This document shows, one piece after another, positions 60,232 through 64,000 of a stretch of 64,000 nt of DNA. Position 1 is the stretch's first letter. The number at the start of each line of letters is the position of its first letter. The position numbers and the translations under genes are program-made. Where the stretch lies: contig JAMFTG010000049.1 in NCBI GenBank assembly GCA_023974075.1, positions 624,687-688,686 on the forward strand, given 5' to 3'. A model generated the notes under the pieces. The model saw nothing but the letters and a program-made list of their open reading frames with translations, made no database searches and was not told the origin of the DNA. Source of the DNA: Chaenocephalus aceratus (Eukaryota; Chordata; Actinopteri; Perciformes; Channichthyidae).

Positions 60232-61568
60232 TTAGTGGTCCCCCATGTTGAAATAGTCCATCAATGCGGATCTAACATCAGCTCCTTCTTGTCTACCATT
60301 ATCTGGTAAGGGGTGTAAAGCGGGTTGGTCGTACACAAGTTCATGGCAATCGTCAGTGAAGTTGTCGCTATGTTCCTCACATATGTTGTGTAGGACACAG
60401 CAAGTCACTGTCATTATTTTGCTGAGCTCCAGCTCGCAGTCGTTCCTTTTTAGGAGGCACCTCCATCTTCCTTTTAGCCTTCCAAACGCCATCTCAACAA
60501 CCAACCGTGCACTGCTCAGCCTGTAATCGTAGGTGTGCCGTTCAGGGGTCAGTCTCCCAGTGTCCAAAAATGGTTTTATTAGCCATCTTTCCATTGGATA
60601 GGCTGGGTCACCAATCAGGTAATGTCACACATCACAGCCAGAGATGGTCATTTTGTTTTGGCCTAGCAACACGCCATCACTGATAGCCACCCAAAGATTG
60701 GATTGTTTTAGCACTCTAGCATCATGTACACTACCTGGGTCGCCAACACACACATCCCAGAACATCCCCCTGCCATCAACAACAGCCTGTAGAACAACAG
60801 AATGCCATCCTTTTCTGTTATAATAGTCCTTGGGATAATCTCGGGGTGCTAAAATAGGGATGTGGCCATTTCCACCAACTTCTCCACATCAGGAAATGTG
60901 ATATGTAGTGGAAGCAGCACTTCCATGGTTGCCCTGCAGAAATCCTGAACACAGAGGCAAACGGTGCTTTGGCCTACCCCGAAAAGATGGCTGATGGTCC
61001 TGTATTCACCTCCGGTGGCCAGCTTCCAGAGGGCAATTGCAACCCGTTTTTTATTGGGTATACACAGACGGTAATTTGTGTCTCTTCTCTCCATAACGCC
61101 GCTGACCTGGTTGCAGATGTAGTCAAAGGACTGCCTGGACACGCGGAAATTCTGCATGAATTGTAGAGGGGAGAAGTCTGGAACAATGGTGTTCCACCAG
61201 TCGGAAGATCTGGGCTGTGTCCAAATAACACGCGACCTCCACCTTTCCGCCAGCTTCAACATGATCTGTGGAAATAACATTGAGAATCAGTTTTAATGTT
61301 ATACCATAGTAATTAATTTAGCAAAGCTGGGTAGTTTGAGCTTGGCGCATGCAGAGGCTAACAACAGATAACTCTAACATCGAGTAGGACGTATATTTAC
61401 CTTCTTTCTCCTACGGAATCTGAATCGTCGTTGATGTTTAGGATTGTAAAGCAGTTTTGAATTTAGCATGTAACGACTGTAACATTGGTAGTAAAGTCGT
61501 CCCATTTCTTCCATTTCGTTTCGACAGAGCAAAACCAAAACAAGTAGCGCTTCAACACAATCGTCCAT
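60232..61568 (-). pseudogene. Harbinger (HARBI1-like) DDE transposase, inactivated
   Basis: Exon 1 (61568-61401, MDDCVEALLVLVLLCR...) has donor GTAAAT and joins in phase to exon 2 at 61265 (acceptor TTCCACAG). It continues QNFRVSRQSFDYICNQVSG, RVAIALWKLATGGEYRTI and LFGVGQSTVCLCVQDFCRA, an HTH-like region. Near 60860 KLVEMA runs abruptly into a shifted frame GHIPILAPRDYPKDYYN: the segment with the first catalytic Asp (expected in DGSHIPI) is deleted. Then come NRKGWHSVVLQAVVDGRGM and VHDARVLKQSNLW, a TGA at 60625-60627, LIGDPAYP (second Asp) and VVEMAFGRLKGRWRCL (Glu, 60493-60495). Last residues YFNMGDH. Three lesions make it non-functional. Confidence 0.85.
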
Positions 61569-61889
61569 TGTTGTCGGTGTCAGCTGTGAGGGGTTTCCGC
61601 ACGGTTTGGCTTTATGAAGCAGGCACGCAAACGGTTACGTCATGACGCAAACGATGACGCAATGACGCAGCACCAGTCGGACTCTGGGCAGTGTGAAAAG
61701 AGCCAGAGCTAAACCGAAGAACCGGTTCTGAACCTGAATAGCTCTAGCACGGAGCTTGAACTGGAGTTGCGTTGGTGTGAATGAGGTATTAGACATGTGA
61801 ATTTCGGTTCCGCTTTTCGATGCCTGAGGAAATGTTTCTCGCTCTCCGTAGCCTATTGTATGACTGCGGCGGGGCGGGAAATGTAGCGC

Positions 61890-61945
61890 TGTACCCTGTA
61901 CCCATAAATATATAAACACGTGTTTATATATATATATCTCTATGG
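61890..61945. repeat. Palindrome of two TATATAAACACG ends
   Basis: ATATATAAACACGTGTTTATATAT is perfectly self-complementary and lies between CCCATAAA and ATCTCTATGG. It resembles two CCATAGATATATATAAACAC termini (seen at 13028 and 19933) placed head to head. Confidence 0.6.
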
Positions 61946-61974
61946 TTGTACCTACACTTCCTAAAGCGTAACCT

Positions 61975-62640
61975 GGGACCAGGGCCGGCCCGTCGCACTG
62001 GCATTATAGATGTTCGCCTAAGGCGCCAGATCTGTGGAGGCGCTGCGCTGACAGCTCCCCCACATATACAGGTGAAAATTACTTTTGCGACACATTTATC
62101 GCAAGAAGTGTAGCACAAGTCAAGACCGCAGATTTGTCTATACTGCCACAGAGCAGATTCGTCAAGTTGTAATGACTGATTTGAGAGGTTGTAATAAATA
62201 AAGTTGCAGTTGTAATGGAAAATATATTTAAAAAATATGTATTTTCTGCAAGTGAACATTTCATCTCTAAGTTCATTTTTTTTCTACAAGCTACAAAACT
62301 TTTTTTTTCTTCTGTGACTTTAAATTTGGTTCACAGTTACGTGGATATTTTTTACAAGTGTAAATTTGGTTCACAGTTACGTGGGTATTTTATACAAGTG
62401 TACATTTGGTTCACAGTTACGTGGGTATTTTATACAAGTGTACATTTGATTCACAGTTACGTGGGTATTTTATACAAGTGTACATTTGGTTCACAGTTAC
62501 GTGGATATTTTATGCAAGTTTAAATGTATGCACACAAACTCAGATTTTTTTTTCTGCAAGTGCTCACATCAGGTTTTACACACTCTCACATTTTGCACCA
62601 TATCTACCTTCATAATGTTTGCTTATCTGGCGCCCGCAGC
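61975..62640. repeat. Possible hAT-like repeat with GGCCGGCCC start
   Basis: CCAGGGCCGGCCCGTCGCAC and CGCCTAAGGCGCCAGAT are motifs common at one end of fish DNA transposons; ATCTGGCGCC at 62625 is an inverse of the inner motif. Contains the 40-bp tandem array. No transposase. Tentative. Confidence 0.35.
62307..62520. repeat. 40-bp tandem array, 5 units
   Basis: GGTTCACAGTTACGTGGGTA followed by TTTTATACAAGTGTACATTT repeats at 62327, 62367, 62407, 62447 and 62487 with few differences. Confidence 0.95.
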
Positions 62641-62709
62641 TCACAGCCAACGTGTGAGTGAGCGTGGGAGAGAGGGAGGGTCCACCGGTACGCGCTGTTG
62701 TTATTAGCA

Positions 62710-63340
62710 TAGATCTGGTGCTAGCTGCTCTAATGGAAGAAGAAGATGTTTCTACAATGATGTGGAGGGAGAGTCCTCTCCAGTCCGACTGAGGCTGATA
62801 ACTACAGCTCAGTGAGGTAAAGGACTCCGAGTGTTTAGATAGTTCACTTTTAGTCTAAGTTATCTCAGTGGGTCTCAAACATTTTGATCACAATTTATGT
62901 AAACACATATTTACAAGGCACTCTTTTATAATTATTGGATAAAAACAGGCTTGAAATCATTCAATGTATACTATAGGACAGTAACCCAGACGTATAGTTT
63001 TAAACTAGAGATAAAAAAAATATGCAAAAAATAAAACGGTAAAATAATATATGAATGAACAACAAAAATAATATAAAAGTTAGACTGTTGCAGCTTCAGT
63101 GGTTTTCAGGTTACAGTTACATAGCAGTGAATATAAACAGACTGATTAATGTGAATATTACTGTAAACTACCTGTGTAAAAGTTTCTCGAATAAATGTAA
63201 TTTTTTTGGTGGAAGAAGCATGTATCATTTGTTTACCCTGCCCCTCAAAGAATCGGAATTGAGAACCGTTAAGAACCGGAATCGAAAAGTAGAATCGGAA
63301 TCAGAATGGCAGCTCGCGATCGACGTGTTGGAGAGCCGTG
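62710..63340. other. Intergenic, no gene seen
   Basis: AT-rich sequence with no supportable coding segment. AATCGGAATTGAGAACCG near 63254 looks like a degenerate DNA-transposon end. Confidence 0.4.
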
Positions 63341-63390
63341 CACTAGAGTATCTAAAGAATACACAATATACAGAAAATACTGTATATGTG
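63341..63390. repeat. Short piece of the 1.6-kb repeat, reverse orientation
   Basis: CTAGAGTATCTAAAGAATAC and ACAATATACAGAAAATACTG are the reverse complement of 12057-12110 in copy A. Confidence 0.7.
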
Positions 63391-63979
63391 GCACCCTGGG
63401 ATGTGTGACCACATTGATATAATAATTATTATTTTTTGGAGTTGGAATATGCCTTTGTTTTGTACATCTGTCTATTTCATTTCGTTGGCGGGGTTGAGCA
63501 GTGCATTTGGTAGTGTGGCGGAACGTTTGTGTTCCGGGGACTGGTTAGAGGGACGGACTTCCGGTGTTTCCTCAGAAGCAATCTGGAAGGAAACCAAATA
63601 ACCCCTTGTCCTCATTGCTCCTGTCTCACCTGCTCATTACAGGTTAGTAAAAGCTGCACAAATCATATGCACCCCCCATAATGTTCGCGCATATAGTGTG
63701 ACGGCACCACTAAGCGTGTGGAGTGTTTGTAGCGTTGTTTACATGTTAAAAAAGAGTGTATGAATGTGTGCGCGTGTTAGCTTAGCTTTCCCCGCGCGGC
63801 GCCATCTTGGGGATAACGTGGTCTGACACGGAAATGGGCGAGTGAGATAGTAGGCTTGTTTGAGACACATTGCGGCTCGCCTCGAAAGTAGACGATCGCA
63901 GTGAAGTGGAAAGTAATGTACACAATCTACAGAATAACATATAGAATGAACTGAATGATAAACAGTGGGGTATGAATAC

Positions 63980-64000
63980 ACTGAGCAGGTCTCCCTTGGA
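63980..64000 (+). mobile_element. L2-like LINE 3' end, cut by window edge
   Basis: TGAGCAGGTCTCCCTTGGA matches the LINE 3' UTR at 45715-45734. Only the first bases are inside the window. From 63390 to 63980 I see no supportable gene. Confidence 0.6.

Larger units (their letters stand above)
57499..61787. mobile_element. PIF/Harbinger transposon, full-length structure
   Basis: The ends ACCTCATTCACATCAACG and CGTTGGTGTGAATGAGGT are inverted repeats. The next 200 bases on each side match the MITE at 3574-4431. Two genes are divergently placed inside: a Myb/SANT-like gene on plus and a DDE transposase on minus. This is the standard two-gene layout of the superfamily. Both genes are damaged. The expected 3-bp TWA target duplication is not obvious (flanks TAAT and ATTA). 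Confidence 0.85.

Overview
This is a repeat-dense stretch of a ray-finned (teleost) fish genome. The evidence is the mobile-element community: Rex1/CR1-like and L2-like LINEs, hAT, PIF/Harbinger and TTAA-flanked DNA transposons, a Gypsy LTR element whose integrase precedes its RNase H, C2H2 zinc-finger arrays with TGEKP linkers, and long CA, GA and CTT microsatellites. There is no bacterial-type gene organisation. The only piece I recognise as a conserved host gene is one plus-strand exon of a MAGI-family scaffold protein (28383-28582, most like MAGI3). The window is therefore probably intronic or intergenic sequence around such a gene, filled by nested insertions.

Layout. 0-10 kb: LINE endonuclease debris, an inverted pair of an unknown conserved peptide, a Harbinger MITE, a 12-finger C2H2 pseudogene, a hAT remnant and a truncated L2 LINE. 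10-20 kb: a 20-bp minisatellite, repeat copy A, and a TIR-bounded segment carrying a THAP-domain gene whose intron holds a 4.9-kb Gypsy element with LTRs, TSD, PBS and PPT. 20-26 kb: a TTAA-flanked element holding a hAT transposase, then an intact 4-finger C2H2 exon. 26-33 kb: a Rex1-like LINE, the MAGI exon with a 72-bp tandem array just after its splice donor, a small hAT-like element, a fold-back element and repeat copy B. 33-42 kb: an 8.9-kb insertion, precisely bounded by the two halves of copy B, that encodes a C2H2 plus tyrosine-recombinase protein and is packed with internal tandem repeats. 42-55 kb: a near full-length L2-like LINE, repeat copy C, and a minus-strand LINE graveyard broken by a BED-finger hAT. 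55-64 kb: a plus-strand 12-finger C2H2 exon, a full-length Harbinger element with its Myb-like gene and defective transposase, a 40-bp tandem array, and the start of another L2 LINE at the window edge.

The most interesting unit is the 8.9-kb recombinase element. Its empty target site can be read from sister copies of the same repeat inside the window. It shows no target-site duplication, and its predicted protein has Arg, Arg, His and Tyr at the spacing of tyrosine recombinases. Many coding features carry one-base indels, some in homopolymers (C-run in the MAGI exon, A-run in the third zinc-finger exon). Genuine decay and consensus-sequence error cannot be separated from sequence alone.
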